64,000 nt of DNA from NCBI RefSeq assembly GCF_003626575.1, contig NZ_RBDY01000019.1, positions 1 to 64,000 on the forward strand. The letters are read 5' to 3'. Numbering within the stretch: position 1 is the stretch's first letter; every line of letters starts with the position of its first letter. The notes below the pieces were generated by a model. It did not search any database and was not told the DNA's origin. It worked only from the letters and a program-made list of their open reading frames with translations. Source of the DNA: Streptomyces radicis. GTDB lineage: Bacteria > Actinomycetota > Actinomycetes > Streptomycetales > Streptomycetaceae. This document shows positions 1 through 8,167 of the stretch, piece after piece. Both the position numbers and the translations under genes were made by a program.

Positions 1-152
1 CGCCAGCTGAACTGCTTCCTCACGGAACTCCGGTGAGTACGGACTTGGACGTGGCACTTGCTGCTTCCCTCGATTGTCTACCGGCCAACCCTATTGGGTC
101 CCTGTCCGAGATCTTCGAGGCCCCTCAGGTCAGGAGACACAGGAGGAGCCCC

Positions 153-617
153 ATGCCCACCCCGAGCCTCTTCACCGCCGTCCCACCCCGGGGCCGGGAG
201 CGCCTGCTGGCCCGCTCCCGGCAGGTGTCCTTCCCGGCGAGCACCCGCCTGTTCGACGAGGGCGACCGCGCCGAACGCCTCTGGGTGATCACCTCGGGTT
301 CCCTCACGCTGCGGGCGCGCGTGCCCGGGCGGCTCCTCACCACCGTCGGCACCCTCGGCCCCGGCGACCTCACCGGCTGGTCCGCGCTGATACCGCCGCA
401 TGTGCGGGAGTTCGGCGCGTACACCGTGGGCTGGCTCAACGCCCGGGAGTTCGTCGCCGCCGACATCCACGACCTGTGCGACGCCGACCCGCCCCTCGCG
501 TGCGCGATCCACCGCTATCTCGCCACCACGGTCGCGCACCGGCTGCGCACCACCCGCCAACGCCTCATCGAGGTCTACGGCCCCTACGGCCACGACAGCG
601 CCCGTCAGGCGGGCTGA
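153..617 (+). CDS. Stand-alone cyclic-nucleotide-binding (cNMP/CRP-N) domain protein
   Basis: A 154-residue protein made of one cNMP-binding beta-barrel. The segment around FDEGDRAERLWVITSGSLTL resembles the strand-turn core of CRP/FNR N-terminal domains and is followed by a helical tail. It has no helix-turn-helix, so it should sense or bind something without acting as a classical CRP regulator. I chose the ATG at 153 because AGGAGG lies at 141-146; the frame is open further upstream to position 33 but without a comparable ribosome-binding site. Its last 13 bases overlap the 3' end of the convergent sensor kinase gene. Such domains sit near DosS-like kinases in actinomycetes, which suggests a redox or hypoxia role, but that is inference. 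Confidence 0.75.
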   Translation: MPTPSLFTAVPPRGRERLLARSRQVSFPASTRLFDEGDRAERLWVITSGSLTLRARVPGRLLTTVGTLGPGDLTGWSALIPPHVREFGAYTVGWLNAREFVAADIHDLCDADPPLACAIHRYLATTVAHRLRTTRQRLIEVYGPYGHDSARQAG

Positions 618-2398
618 CCCCCAGCACCACCCGCCCCACCAGCCGTACCCGCCCCGCCCGCCACGCCATCCCCACCCGCCACGCCGGTGAGCGGCACCCG
701 CCACACCAGGCGCGTCCCCCCGCCGTCGCCGGGCGTCAACTCCAAGGTGCCGCCGAGCTGTTCGGCGCGCTCGGCCATGTTCCTGAGCCCGCTGCGGCGC
801 CCCTCCCCCGCGGGCATGCCCACCCCGTCGTCCGCGACCGTCAGCGTCAGCGTCCCCGCGGCCACCACGACCGACACCCGCGCCGAGCGCGCCGACGCGT
901 GCCTGGCCACGTTGGACAGCGCCTCGCCGAGCACCGCGACGGCGTGGTCGGCGACCCCCGCCGGAACGTCCGTGTCGATCAGCCCCTCGAGCCGCAGCCC
1001 CGGGGTGAAGCCCAACGCCGCCACCGCCTCCTCGACCTTCGCCATCAGCCGCGCCCGCGGACCCCTGGCCGCCGGGCCCGCCTCGTGCGCGCGCAGGCCG
1101 AAGATCGTCGACCGGATGATCTTGATGGTCTCGTCCAGGTCGTCCACCGCGCGCACCAGACGTTCCGCGGCCTGCGGATGGTCCACGAACCGCACGGTGC
1201 TCTGGAGCGTCATCCCCGTCGCGAACAGCCGCTGGATCGCCAGGTCGTGCAGGTCGCGGGCGATGCGGTCGCGCTCCTCCAGGAGGATCAGCTGCTCGGC
1301 CGCCCGCCGCCGCTCCGCCAGCTCGAGCGCCAGCGCGGCCTGCCCGGCGAACGCGAGCAGCGGCGCGGTCTCGTTGTCCGTGAACGCCGCCTCCCGCACC
1401 GCCCGCACCAGGAGCAGCGCCCCGCGGGTCCCCGCCCCGGTGCCGAGCGGCACCGCGACCGCGGGTCCCAGCCCGTCGAAGCGGCGCGGCCCCTCCGCCG
1501 CACGCGGGTCGGCGCCGATGTCGCGGCTGATGACGGGCGCCTCCGCGGTGATGGCCGCGCCGAGGAACGAGCCCTCGCGCGTCACCTCGAGCCCCCGGTG
1601 CGCCTCGGCCTCCCGCCCCTCGGCGATGGCGACGCGCAGGTCGTCGCCGTTCTCCCCGGCCAGGGCCAGCACGCCCAGGTCGGCGGCGAGGATGCGGCGG
1701 GCGTGCACGACGATCTGTTCGAGCACCTGGGTCTCCCCGGCGCCGGAGAGCAGGCCGCCGACGATCTCGGCGTTCGCCTCGAGCCAACGCTGCCGGTAGC
1801 GGGCCTCCTCGTACAGGCGGGCGTTCTCGACGGCGACGCCCGCGGCGACGGCGAGCGTGGTGAGGACCGACTCGTCCTCGGCGTCGAACTCGCGCCCGCC
1901 GCGCTTGTCGGTGAGGTAGAGGTTGCCGAACACCTCGTCCCGCACCCGGACCGGCACCCCGAGGAACGAACGCATCGGCGGGTGGTTCGGCGGGAAGCCG
2001 AACGACGCCGGGTGCGCGGCCAGATCGGTGAGGCGCAGCGGCTCGGGGTGGCGGATCAGCTCGCCGAGGATCCCGTGCCCCGACGGCAGGCGGCCGATCG
2101 CCGCGATCCGCTCCTCCGAGACGCCGACCGTGATGAACTGCGCCAGCCGGTCGTCCTCCCCGATCACGCCCAACGCGCCGTACTCCGCGTCGACCAGCGC
2201 CACCGCCGCCTCGACGATGCGCCGCAGCACCCCGGGCAGGTCGAGCTCGCGCCCCACCGAGAGCAGCGCCTCGAGCAGCCCATGCACCCGGTCCCTCGTG
2301 CCGCGGATCGCGTCGATGCGGAGCTGCAACTCCTCGAGCAGCTCGTCCAGCCGAAGCTGCGGCAGCTCGCCGCTCCGCGCGGGGCCGTCCTGCGCCAT
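605..2398 (-). CDS. DosS/DevS-like GAF-GAF sensor histidine kinase
   Basis: A 597-residue cytoplasmic kinase with two GAF domains (about residues 50-195 and 215-365), a HisKA_3 dimerisation segment with phospho-acceptor His384 (ARDLHDLAIQRLF), and a C-terminal HATPase_c domain (N box GEALSNVARHA, G box ADDGVGM). GAF-A contains NHPPMRSFLGVPVRVRD, which closely matches the region of mycobacterial DosS that carries the haem-ligand histidine; the equivalent here is His139. A haem-based gas or redox sensor is therefore likely. The start is the ATG at 2398 with GGGAGG just upstream; an in-frame extension to 2452 is open but less likely. No response-regulator gene is in the window, so its partner lies elsewhere or beyond the left edge. 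Confidence 0.88.
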   Translation of the reverse strand: MAQDGPARSGELPQLRLDELLEELQLRIDAIRGTRDRVHGLLEALLSVGRELDLPGVLRRIVEAAVALVDAEYGALGVIGEDDRLAQFITVGVSEERIAAIGRLPSGHGILGELIRHPEPLRLTDLAAHPASFGFPPNHPPMRSFLGVPVRVRDEVFGNLYLTDKRGGREFDAEDESVLTTLAVAAGVAVENARLYEEARYRQRWLEANAEIVGGLLSGAGETQVLEQIVVHARRILAADLGVLALAGENGDDLRVAIAEGREAEAHRGLEVTREGSFLGAAITAEAPVISRDIGADPRAAEGPRRFDGLGPAVAVPLGTGAGTRGALLLVRAVREAAFTDNETAPLLAFAGQAALALELAERRRAAEQLILLEERDRIARDLHDLAIQRLFATGMTLQSTVRFVDHPQAAERLVRAVDDLDETIKIIRSTIFGLRAHEAGPAARGPRARLMAKVEEAVAALGFTPGLRLEGLIDTDVPAGVADHAVAVLGEALSNVARHASARSARVSVVVAAGTLTLTVADDGVGMPAGEGRRSGLRNMAERAEQLGGTLELTPGDGGGTRLVWRVPLTGVAGGDGVAGGAGTAGGAGGAGGQPA

Positions 2399-2688
2399 GC
2401 CGTCTCCCTCCCGAGGACCCGACCCCACCACCCTAACGACCGGCCCCGACACGACCTCCGCCCGCCGGGCGCTCTCGCAGGCGGGCCGCGTCGCGGCGGG
2501 CGGCCAGCGCCCCGATGTCGTCAGGGGCGTCGAGCAGCGCGGCCCCGAGCCGGTTCAGCATGTCCCCACGCCCCTTCCACGAGTCCCAGGCCCCCGAACG
2601 CCCCCAGAGCCCTGAGAGCATCGGGCCATTCCGCGCGGCTGGCGGCCCATACCGGGAAGCCCGCCGCCTCCTGGCCTCGGGAGCATGA
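2399..2688. other. Gap without a confident gene
   Basis: About 290 bases lie between the kinase start and the aldo/keto reductase remnant. The kinase promoter must be in the first part. A short minus-strand reading frame (ATG near 2561, about 42 codons) looks mildly protein-like, but it has no recognisable domain and no clear ribosome-binding site. I treat the stretch as regulatory or decayed sequence. Confidence 0.4.
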
Positions 2689-3111
2689 CGGAACTCCTCC
2701 GACGAGGAGGACGGCATCGCCACCATCCGCCGCGCCCACGAGCTGGGCGTGCCCCTCTTCGACACCGCCGAGCTGTACGGGAAGGGGACCGGCAGCGACG
2801 AACGCCTCCTCGGCCGCGCCGTCAAAGGCTTCCGCGACGAGGTGGTGCTCGCCACCGAGCTCGGCCACGACCTGGCACGGTCGGGGAGCCGACAGCCGAA
2901 GGCAGGGTCAGGGCTCCTGGGCCCGAGCGAAGCGGGCCCCGACGCGGTCCGGCGCGCCCACGCCGTTCATCCGGTCTCGGTGCTCCGGACCGCGTACTCG
3001 CTCCTCGAACGGGCGGTGGCGGCCGAAGTGCGGGTGTTGCAGGGCGAGTTGGGCATCGGGTTCGTGCCGTACCCGCCCCTGGGTCGCGGCTTCCTCACCG
3101 ACGCCGTCAGG
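2689..3111 (+). pseudogene. Aldo/keto reductase remnant
   Basis: The translated frame reads like two separate pieces of an aldo/keto reductase. The first piece (about 2700-2870) has the early barrel, including LGVPLFDTAELYG and RDEVVLATELG with the catalytic-tyrosine region. The second (about 2925-3111) has SEAGPDAVRRAHAVHP, TAYSLLER and GIGFVPYPPLGRGFLTDAVR from the second half of the barrel. Roughly 100 residues that normally lie between them, including the catalytic Lys and His segments, are missing. A TGA at 2686-2688 blocks the frame immediately upstream, so the N-terminal strand and a proper start are also missing. After FLTDAVR similarity stops. This is an internally deleted, 5'- and 3'-truncated gene. 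Confidence 0.8.
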
Positions 3112-3203
3112 CCCGCGTCACCCCCACCCCGGACGACCTCGCCCGCGGTCGGCGCGCGCCGACCCCGCACGCCGGGCGCCCGGCCGTCACACCCCCCGAA
3201 CCC

Positions 3204-3941
3204 TCACGCCCCCTCCCCGGCCGGGACCTCTCCGCCCAGCGCCTCCCTCAGCTCGCCGAGCCGGGCAAGGTCGTCGGCCAGGGCGGCGCGTCGCCCCGGG
3301 GCGAGGGGTATCGCGGCGGCGCGGTCGATGAGGTCGCGGGCCTGGTCGGGGTGGCCGAGGCGGTGGGCGATGTCGCCGCGCAGCACCAGGATGCGCAGCA
3401 GTTGCTCATCCGTGGGCCTCTCGCCCCGCACCGCCAGGGCGCGGTCGAGGATCTTGGCCGCGGCCTCGGGATCCTCCTTGGAGTCCGCGAAGTTCACGGC
3501 GAAGTGCAGCGCGCGGGCGAACGTCTCGCGGGGCGCGGGCGGGTGCGCGGAGTCGCCGCCGGTGGGCTGGCCGACCCGGATGGAGTTCCCGCCGGGGTCG
3601 GTCATCAGGAACTGCCGCACGCCGTAGGACATGTCGCGCACGGGGCCGATGCGCGGGATGCCCCGGGTGGGGACCCTGCCGTAGGCCTCGCGGAGCCCGG
3701 CGCGGAACGCCTCGTGGAGCGCGTCGACCTCGTCGGTGAGGATGTAGCAACCCCCGAGCGACTCCTCGGGGTTCAGCTCCTTCATGCCGTGGAACTGGAG
3801 CTCGACCTCGCCCCGTTCGACGACGGCGTACGCGTAGGGGCTCTTCTGGAGAAACGTCACCTCGAAGCCGAGCGCGGTGTAGAAGTCGACGACGGGTTGG
3901 ATGGCCGGGCAGGACAGCAGCGGGATGGTCTTCTCGGTCAT
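3204..3941 (-). CDS. VOC (glyoxalase/bleomycin-resistance fold) protein with helical C-terminal tail
   Basis: A 245-residue protein. Residues 1-125 form one vicinal-oxygen-chelate unit: it opens with LLSCPAIQPVVDFYTALGFEV, continues with VELQFHGMKEL and ends in FLMTDPGGNSIRVGQ, as in bleomycin-resistance-like proteins. Residues 130-245 are helical and alanine/arginine-rich and resemble tetratricopeptide-type repeats (KILDRALAVRGERPT..., LVLRGDIAHRLGHPDQARDL). The substrate is unknown; binding or sequestration of a small molecule is as likely as catalysis. The start is the ATG at 3941; the longer upstream frame lacks a ribosome-binding site. It is divergent from the sugar ABC operon. Confidence 0.75.
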   Translation of the reverse strand: MTEKTIPLLSCPAIQPVVDFYTALGFEVTFLQKSPYAYAVVERGEVELQFHGMKELNPEESLGGCYILTDEVDALHEAFRAGLREAYGRVPTRGIPRIGPVRDMSYGVRQFLMTDPGGNSIRVGQPTGGDSAHPPAPRETFARALHFAVNFADSKEDPEAAAKILDRALAVRGERPTDEQLLRILVLRGDIAHRLGHPDQARDLIDRAAAIPLAPGRRAALADDLARLGELREALGGEVPAGEGA

Positions 3942-4073
3942 GCGCGCCAGTCTAGTCAAATTTGAATAGAACCCTTGGCGAGCCCGACTCTTGACGGCGA
4001 CGACGAACCGTTGCCACACTCCGGTGCATCCGAAAGCGCTTGCTGCCACCGCACCCGCATGTCGCCCAGGAAA

Positions 4074-4085
4074 TGAATCGATTCA
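4074..4085. promoter_or_regulatory. LacI-type operator, perfect palindrome
   Basis: TGAATCGATTCA is a perfect 12-bp palindrome with the central CG typical of LacI/GalR-family operators. It lies in the 396-bp divergent spacer (3942-4337) between the VOC gene and the sugar-binding lipoprotein gene. About 40 bp to the left, AAGCGCTT (4034-4041) is a further palindrome of the general LacI/CcpA style, but weaker. Otherwise I see no gene in the spacer. Confidence 0.6.
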
Positions 4086-4248
4086 CGATCATCCGCCCCT
4101 TCCCGAGCCGTCGAAGGAGCACAGGGCGGGCGCCGCACCCGTTGCGGAAACCGCCCACGCAAGGCCGTTGACCTGGGGTCGAGCACCCCGAACCGCGTTC
4201 TCGAAAAGTTACCGGCCGCCCGGTTGCCCCTGCGGGCGCCGCCGGTAC

Positions 4249-4260
4249 TGTAACGATTCA
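4249..4260. promoter_or_regulatory. Second LacI-type operator, imperfect copy
   Basis: TGTAACGATTCA matches the perfect operator at 4074-4085 in 10 of 12 positions and keeps the central CG. It sits 78 bp upstream of the binding-protein ATG, where it could overlap the promoter or leader. Two spaced operators fit repression, possibly by looping, by a LacI-family sugar regulator. No such regulator gene is in the window. Confidence 0.5.
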
Positions 4261-4337
4261 CTTCGGGCGAGGGCAGGGACACACGGTGGCACCGCACCTG
4301 AAGTGGCGTTACGCGTCAGCAGAGCAAGGAGGCTCTC

Positions 4338-5645
4338 ATGTCACTCGGAAGGACCGCGCTCAGCGGTCTCGCCCTCGCCCTCGCCGGTTCCCTGGCACTC
4401 ACGGCCTGTGGCTCCGACGGCGGTGGCGGGGATGACGGTGGTCAGGTCACCCTGCGCTTCACCTGGTGGGGGGCCGACGAGCGCTCGCAGCGTTACGAGG
4501 AGGCCATCGCGCTGTTCGAGGAGGCGAATCCGGACATCGAGGTGCAGACGGGGTTCGCCGAGTTCCAGGACTACTGGACGCAGCGCAGCACCGACGCGAC
4601 CTCGGGTGAGCTGCCCGACGTCCTCCAGATGGACCTCTCCAGGCTGCTCGAGTACACGAACGCCGGACTCCTGTACGACATGACCGAGTTCGAGGGGAAC
4701 CAGCTCGACACGTCGCAGATCGACGAGGAGCTGCTCGCCTCGGGACAGGTGGACGAGCAGCTGCTCGGGATCCCCACCGGCACCAACACATGGGCGCTGC
4801 ACTACAACCCCGACCTGCTGGCCGAGCTGGGCGTCGAGCCGCCCGAGTGGGACTACACGTGGGAGGACTACCACGCGTTCGTCGCCGAGGTCAGCGAGGC
4901 GGGCGCGGACCTGGACCCGCGGGTCCACGGGGCGACCGACTACACGGTGACATGGTGGGTCTTCCTCCAGTGGCTCGTGCAGCAGGGCACCGAGCCGTTC
5001 GCGGAGAACGGCGAGATGAACTTCACCGAGGACGACCTGCGCACGTTCCTCTCCAGCACCGACGCGCTGCGCGACGCGGGCCACACCTTCCCCATCGAGC
5101 GCCTCGACCAGCTCACCCCGCTCGGCGGCTTCAACTCGGGTGAGGCCGCGGTGGAGTTCCACTGGGACAACTTCATCCACTCCTACGCCAACGACCTGGG
5201 CAACGAGAACATCCAGCTGATGCCGATGCCCAGCGGCCCCGACGGCGAGAAGCACATGTTCTACAAGCCGTCGATGCAGCTCTCCATGGGCGCCAACACC
5301 GCGCACCCCGAGGAGGCCGCGGCGCTGATCGACTTCCTGATCAACGACCCGGAGGCGGGCCAGATCATCGGCACCGACCTGGGCGTTCCCGCGTCGCAGG
5401 GGCGTCTCGACGCGCTCGATGTCGAGGACGGCAGCCTGGAGCAGCGGGCGATCGAGTACGAGCAGCGGGTCGCCGACGAGGGCTATGTCACCGAGACCGT
5501 GCCGCGGCACCCCGAGGGCTTCGGGGCCCTGGAGACCGAGTATGTCGAGGTCCTGGGCAACGAGTTCTCCTACGGCCAGATCGACGCCGACGACTTCGTG
5601 GACCGGCTGTTCACCGAGGCCGAGAACCTCCTGGTGACCGAGTGA
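4338..5645 (+). CDS. Carbohydrate ABC transporter substrate-binding lipoprotein
   Basis: A 435-residue extracellular solute-binding protein of family 1. The N-terminus is a lipoprotein signal with lipobox LTAC (Cys about residue 24), so the mature protein is membrane-anchored outside the cell. LRFTWWGADERSQRYEEAI and the later TNTWALHYNPDLL segment are typical of sugar-binding proteins in the MalE/UgpB group. AAGGAGG at 4326-4332 lies 5 nt before the ATG. It is the first gene of a four-gene operon with two permeases. There is no ATPase gene; in streptomycetes many sugar importers share the ATPase MsiK, which probably serves here. The actual sugar cannot be read from the sequence. Confidence 0.92.
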   Translation: MSLGRTALSGLALALAGSLALTACGSDGGGGDDGGQVTLRFTWWGADERSQRYEEAIALFEEANPDIEVQTGFAEFQDYWTQRSTDATSGELPDVLQMDLSRLLEYTNAGLLYDMTEFEGNQLDTSQIDEELLASGQVDEQLLGIPTGTNTWALHYNPDLLAELGVEPPEWDYTWEDYHAFVAEVSEAGADLDPRVHGATDYTVTWWVFLQWLVQQGTEPFAENGEMNFTEDDLRTFLSSTDALRDAGHTFPIERLDQLTPLGGFNSGEAAVEFHWDNFIHSYANDLGNENIQLMPMPSGPDGEKHMFYKPSMQLSMGANTAHPEEAAALIDFLINDPEAGQIIGTDLGVPASQGRLDALDVEDGSLEQRAIEYEQRVADEGYVTETVPRHPEGFGALETEYVEVLGNEFSYGQIDADDFVDRLFTEAENLLVTE

Positions 5646-5676
5646 CCGCGGCACTCCTCGGGAACGGATCCCCCTC

Positions 5677-6639
5677 ATGGCTCTGACGCGTGAGGCGGCC
5701 AGTACCCCGCGCGTCGGAGGGCCCTCGCGGCGGCCGCATGGCAAGCGGCCGCCGCGGCGGACCGCCGACGCCCGGGCGGGCTACGCCTTTCTCGCCCCCT
5801 GGCTGTTGGGCTTCATCGCCCTGACGGCCGGGCCCATGGTGGCCTCCGCCTATCTGTCGTTCACCGACTACCACCCGGTGCGCGGCGGCGACTGGATCGG
5901 CTGGGACAACTACCAACGCCTCTTCGACGACCCGCGGTTCCTCGACTCGGTCGAGGTCACCCTGCTCTACGCCGTGGTGGGCACGCCCATCAAGCTGGCC
6001 GCGGCGCTCGGCGTCGCGATGCTGCTGAACAACCGCCGCGGGGGGCAGGGCACCTACCGCTCGGCGTTCTACGCGCCCTCGCTGATCGGCGCCAGCGTCT
6101 CCATCGCGATCGTGTGGCGCGCGATGTTCAACGACGACGGCATCGTGGACGAGGCGGGGCAGCTGTTCGGCATGTCCGAGGGCGGCTGGATCGGCAACCC
6201 CGATCTGAGCCTGCCGATGATGATCCTGCTCGCGGTGTGGCAGTTCGGCGCGCCGATGGTCATCTTCCTCGCCGGGCTCAAGCAGATCCCGAACGAGCTG
6301 TACGAGGCGGCGGACGTGGACGGCGCGGGCGCGTGGCGCAAGTTCACGAAGATCACGCTGCCGATGCTGTCGCCCGTGCTGTTCTTCAACCTGGTGCTCG
6401 AGACGATCCACTCGTTCCAGGTGTTCGCCTCGGCGTTCATCATCTCGGGCGGCCGCGGCGGGCCCGCCAACTCCACGCTTTTCTACACGCTCTACCTCTA
6501 CCAGCGCGGATTCGGGCAGGGGCAGCTCGGCTACGCCGCCGCGATGGCCTGGCTGCTGGTGATCGTGGTGGGGATCATCACGCTCATCTTCTTCAGGACC
6601 TCGCGGTACTGGGTGTTCTACTCCGGGGAGGGACGATGA
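5677..6639 (+). CDS. Sugar ABC transporter permease, MalF/UgpA type
   Basis: A 320-residue inner-membrane permease with about six transmembrane segments, starting near residue 28 after a basic, Arg/Pro-rich cytoplasmic tail. The cytoplasmic EAA loop that docks on the ATPase is visible as EAADVDGAGAWRKFTKITLP. It begins 31 nt after the binding protein and overlaps the next permease by 4 nt (ATGA), which indicates translational coupling. With the following gene it should form the heterodimeric channel for the sugar bound by the lipoprotein. Confidence 0.92.
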   Translation: MALTREAASTPRVGGPSRRPHGKRPPRRTADARAGYAFLAPWLLGFIALTAGPMVASAYLSFTDYHPVRGGDWIGWDNYQRLFDDPRFLDSVEVTLLYAVVGTPIKLAAALGVAMLLNNRRGGQGTYRSAFYAPSLIGASVSIAIVWRAMFNDDGIVDEAGQLFGMSEGGWIGNPDLSLPMMILLAVWQFGAPMVIFLAGLKQIPNELYEAADVDGAGAWRKFTKITLPMLSPVLFFNLVLETIHSFQVFASAFIISGGRGGPANSTLFYTLYLYQRGFGQGQLGYAAAMAWLLVIVVGIITLIFFRTSRYWVFYSGEGR

Positions 6640-7517
6640 AGGGCACCGTGGCCTCCGAGGGGCTCGGCCGACGGGTCAGGCGCCGCCGTTCGGGCAGGAC
6701 GGTGCTGTTCCATGTCTCCGTGGTGGCGCTGTGCGTGGTCATGCTCTACCCGGGCGCGTGGCTGCTGCTGTCGTCCTTCCGGCCGACGAACCAGATCCTG
6801 GGCGAGACCGGGCTCATCCCCGACCACACGACGCTGGACAACTTCAGGACGGTGTTCGAGGGGATCGGCGGCATCTCGTTCTGGACGTTCTTCATGAACT
6901 CCGTCTATCTGGGCGTGGGTTCGGTGATCGGGATCTGTCTGTCCTGCTCGGTGACCGCCTATGGCTTCTCGCGGATCGCCTTCCCCGGGCGCCAGGTGTT
7001 CTTCGCCATCATGATCGGAACGCTGCTGCTGCCGTTCCATGTGGTGATCATTCCGCAGTTCATCATGTTCAACGAGATGGGCTGGACGGACTCGTTCGTG
7101 CCGCTGCTGATCGGGAAATTCCTGGCGGCGGACGCGTTCTTCGTCTTCCTGATGGTGCAGTTCATGCGGACGGTGCCCAAGGAGCTCGACGAGTCGGCGC
7201 GGCTCGACGGGGCGGGACATCCGCGGATCTACTGGTCGATCATGCTGCCGCTGATGCGCCCCGTGCTGGCGACGGCGTCGATCTTCGCGTTCATCTGGAG
7301 CTGGAACGACTTTCTCGCGCCGCTGATCTATCTGCGCAGCCCCGAGAATTACCCGCTCCCGCTCATGCTGCGCCAGTACGCGGACCAGACCAGCACATCG
7401 GACTACGGCGCGCAGATGGCGGCGGCGACGCTGGCGCTCGTGCCGGTGATCCTGTTCTTCGTCCTCTTCCAGCGCTACATCGTCGAGGGCGTCTCGACCC
7501 AGGGGCTGCGGGGATGA
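6636..7517 (+). CDS. Sugar ABC transporter permease, MalG/UgpE type
   Basis: A 293-residue permease with six predicted transmembrane segments. The EAA-type loop is ESARLDGAGHPRIYWSIMLP, the MalG-side counterpart of the loop in the preceding gene. I placed the start at the ATG at 6636 because it overlaps the upstream stop (ATGA) and gives the expected basic N-terminus (MKGTVASEGLGRRVRRRR). It overlaps the downstream membrane protein in the same way. Confidence 0.92.
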   Translation: MKGTVASEGLGRRVRRRRSGRTVLFHVSVVALCVVMLYPGAWLLLSSFRPTNQILGETGLIPDHTTLDNFRTVFEGIGGISFWTFFMNSVYLGVGSVIGICLSCSVTAYGFSRIAFPGRQVFFAIMIGTLLLPFHVVIIPQFIMFNEMGWTDSFVPLLIGKFLAADAFFVFLMVQFMRTVPKELDESARLDGAGHPRIYWSIMLPLMRPVLATASIFAFIWSWNDFLAPLIYLRSPENYPLPLMLRQYADQTSTSDYGAQMAAATLALVPVILFFVLFQRYIVEGVSTQGLRG

Positions 7518-8104
7518 GGGAAAGCCGCTGGAGCACGGGCTTCGCCCTCTTCGGCGAGGTGGTGATCACGGGCGCGCTCGTGGCGTTGCTCTCGGTGCCC
7601 CTGGTCACGGCGCTTCCGGCGCTCGCCGCTGGAACGGCCCATCTGCGGCGGCATCTCGACGGCGAGAGCGTGCGGGTGGCCGAGGTCCTGCGGGACTTCG
7701 CCGCGGCCTGCCGCACGCTCTGGCCCGCGGCCCTCGCCGTCTCGGCGGCGGCGCTGCTGCTCCTGTGGAACCTGTCCCTGGCCCAGGCCGGGGTGGTGCC
7801 CGGGGCGGCTGGCCTGCTCGTGGTGACGGCGCTGCTGATCGCGGCGCTTGCCGTGGGCACGCTGCGCACGGCCGACGCGTGGCGCCCCGGCGGCACGGCG
7901 GGCGAGGCGGTGCGCGAGGCGGCCGAACGCGCCAGCGCGGACGTGCCGGGCTCGGTGCTGCTGGCGTTCGCGTGCGCGATGTGCGGGGTGTTCGTGTGGA
8001 TGCTGCTCCCGCTCGTCCTGGTCTGCGGCGGGCTGCTGTCCCTTGCCACGGTCGCCGTGACCGCGCGCGCCGCGCCGGACGCGGCGGCCGAACGCCCCGA
8101 GTGA
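7514..8104 (+). CDS. YesL/DUF624-like membrane protein of the sugar transport operon
   Basis: A 196-residue hydrophobic protein with about five transmembrane segments. An early segment (GALVALLSVPLVTALPALAAGTA) resembles the conserved start of YesL/DUF624 proteins, which are often encoded beside CUT1 sugar importers in Gram-positive bacteria. The ATG at 7514 overlaps the permease stop, so it is translationally coupled. Its role is unknown; an accessory subunit or regulator of the importer is the usual guess. The family call is moderate because the similarity is mainly in length, topology and the N-terminal motif. Confidence 0.7.
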   Translation: MRESRWSTGFALFGEVVITGALVALLSVPLVTALPALAAGTAHLRRHLDGESVRVAEVLRDFAAACRTLWPAALAVSAAALLLLWNLSLAQAGVVPGAAGLLVVTALLIAALAVGTLRTADAWRPGGTAGEAVREAAERASADVPGSVLLAFACAMCGVFVWMLLPLVLVCGGLLSLATVAVTARAAPDAAAERPE

Positions 8105-8110
8105 CCGCCG

Positions 8111-8145
8111 CCGTTCACCGTTCGCCGTTCGCCGTTCACCGTTCG
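8111..8145. repeat. Five tandem heptamers CCGTTCR
   Basis: Five head-to-tail copies of a 7-bp unit (CCGTTCA, CCGTTCG, CCGTTCG, CCGTTCA, CCGTTCG) fill the short gap between the 3' ends of the convergent YesL-like and LysR genes. The array is not self-complementary, so it is not an obvious terminator. It looks like a slippage-derived microsatellite that may vary between strains. Confidence 0.85.
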
Positions 8146-8167
8146 CCCGCGGCGATGTCCCACCCCC

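Noticed and set aside
2433..2561. Short minus-strand ORF upstream of the kinase
   Set aside because: About 42 codons with no ribosome-binding site or known family; left as part of the gap.
74..3331. Very long plus-strand open frame across the kinase and its neighbours
   Set aside because: Its translation is Arg/Pro/His-rich without domains and runs antisense to a clear histidine kinase. It is an artefact of high GC content.
4034..4041. AAGCGCTT as a third LacI operator
   Set aside because: Only 8 bp are symmetric and it does not match the other two sites; too short to stand alone.
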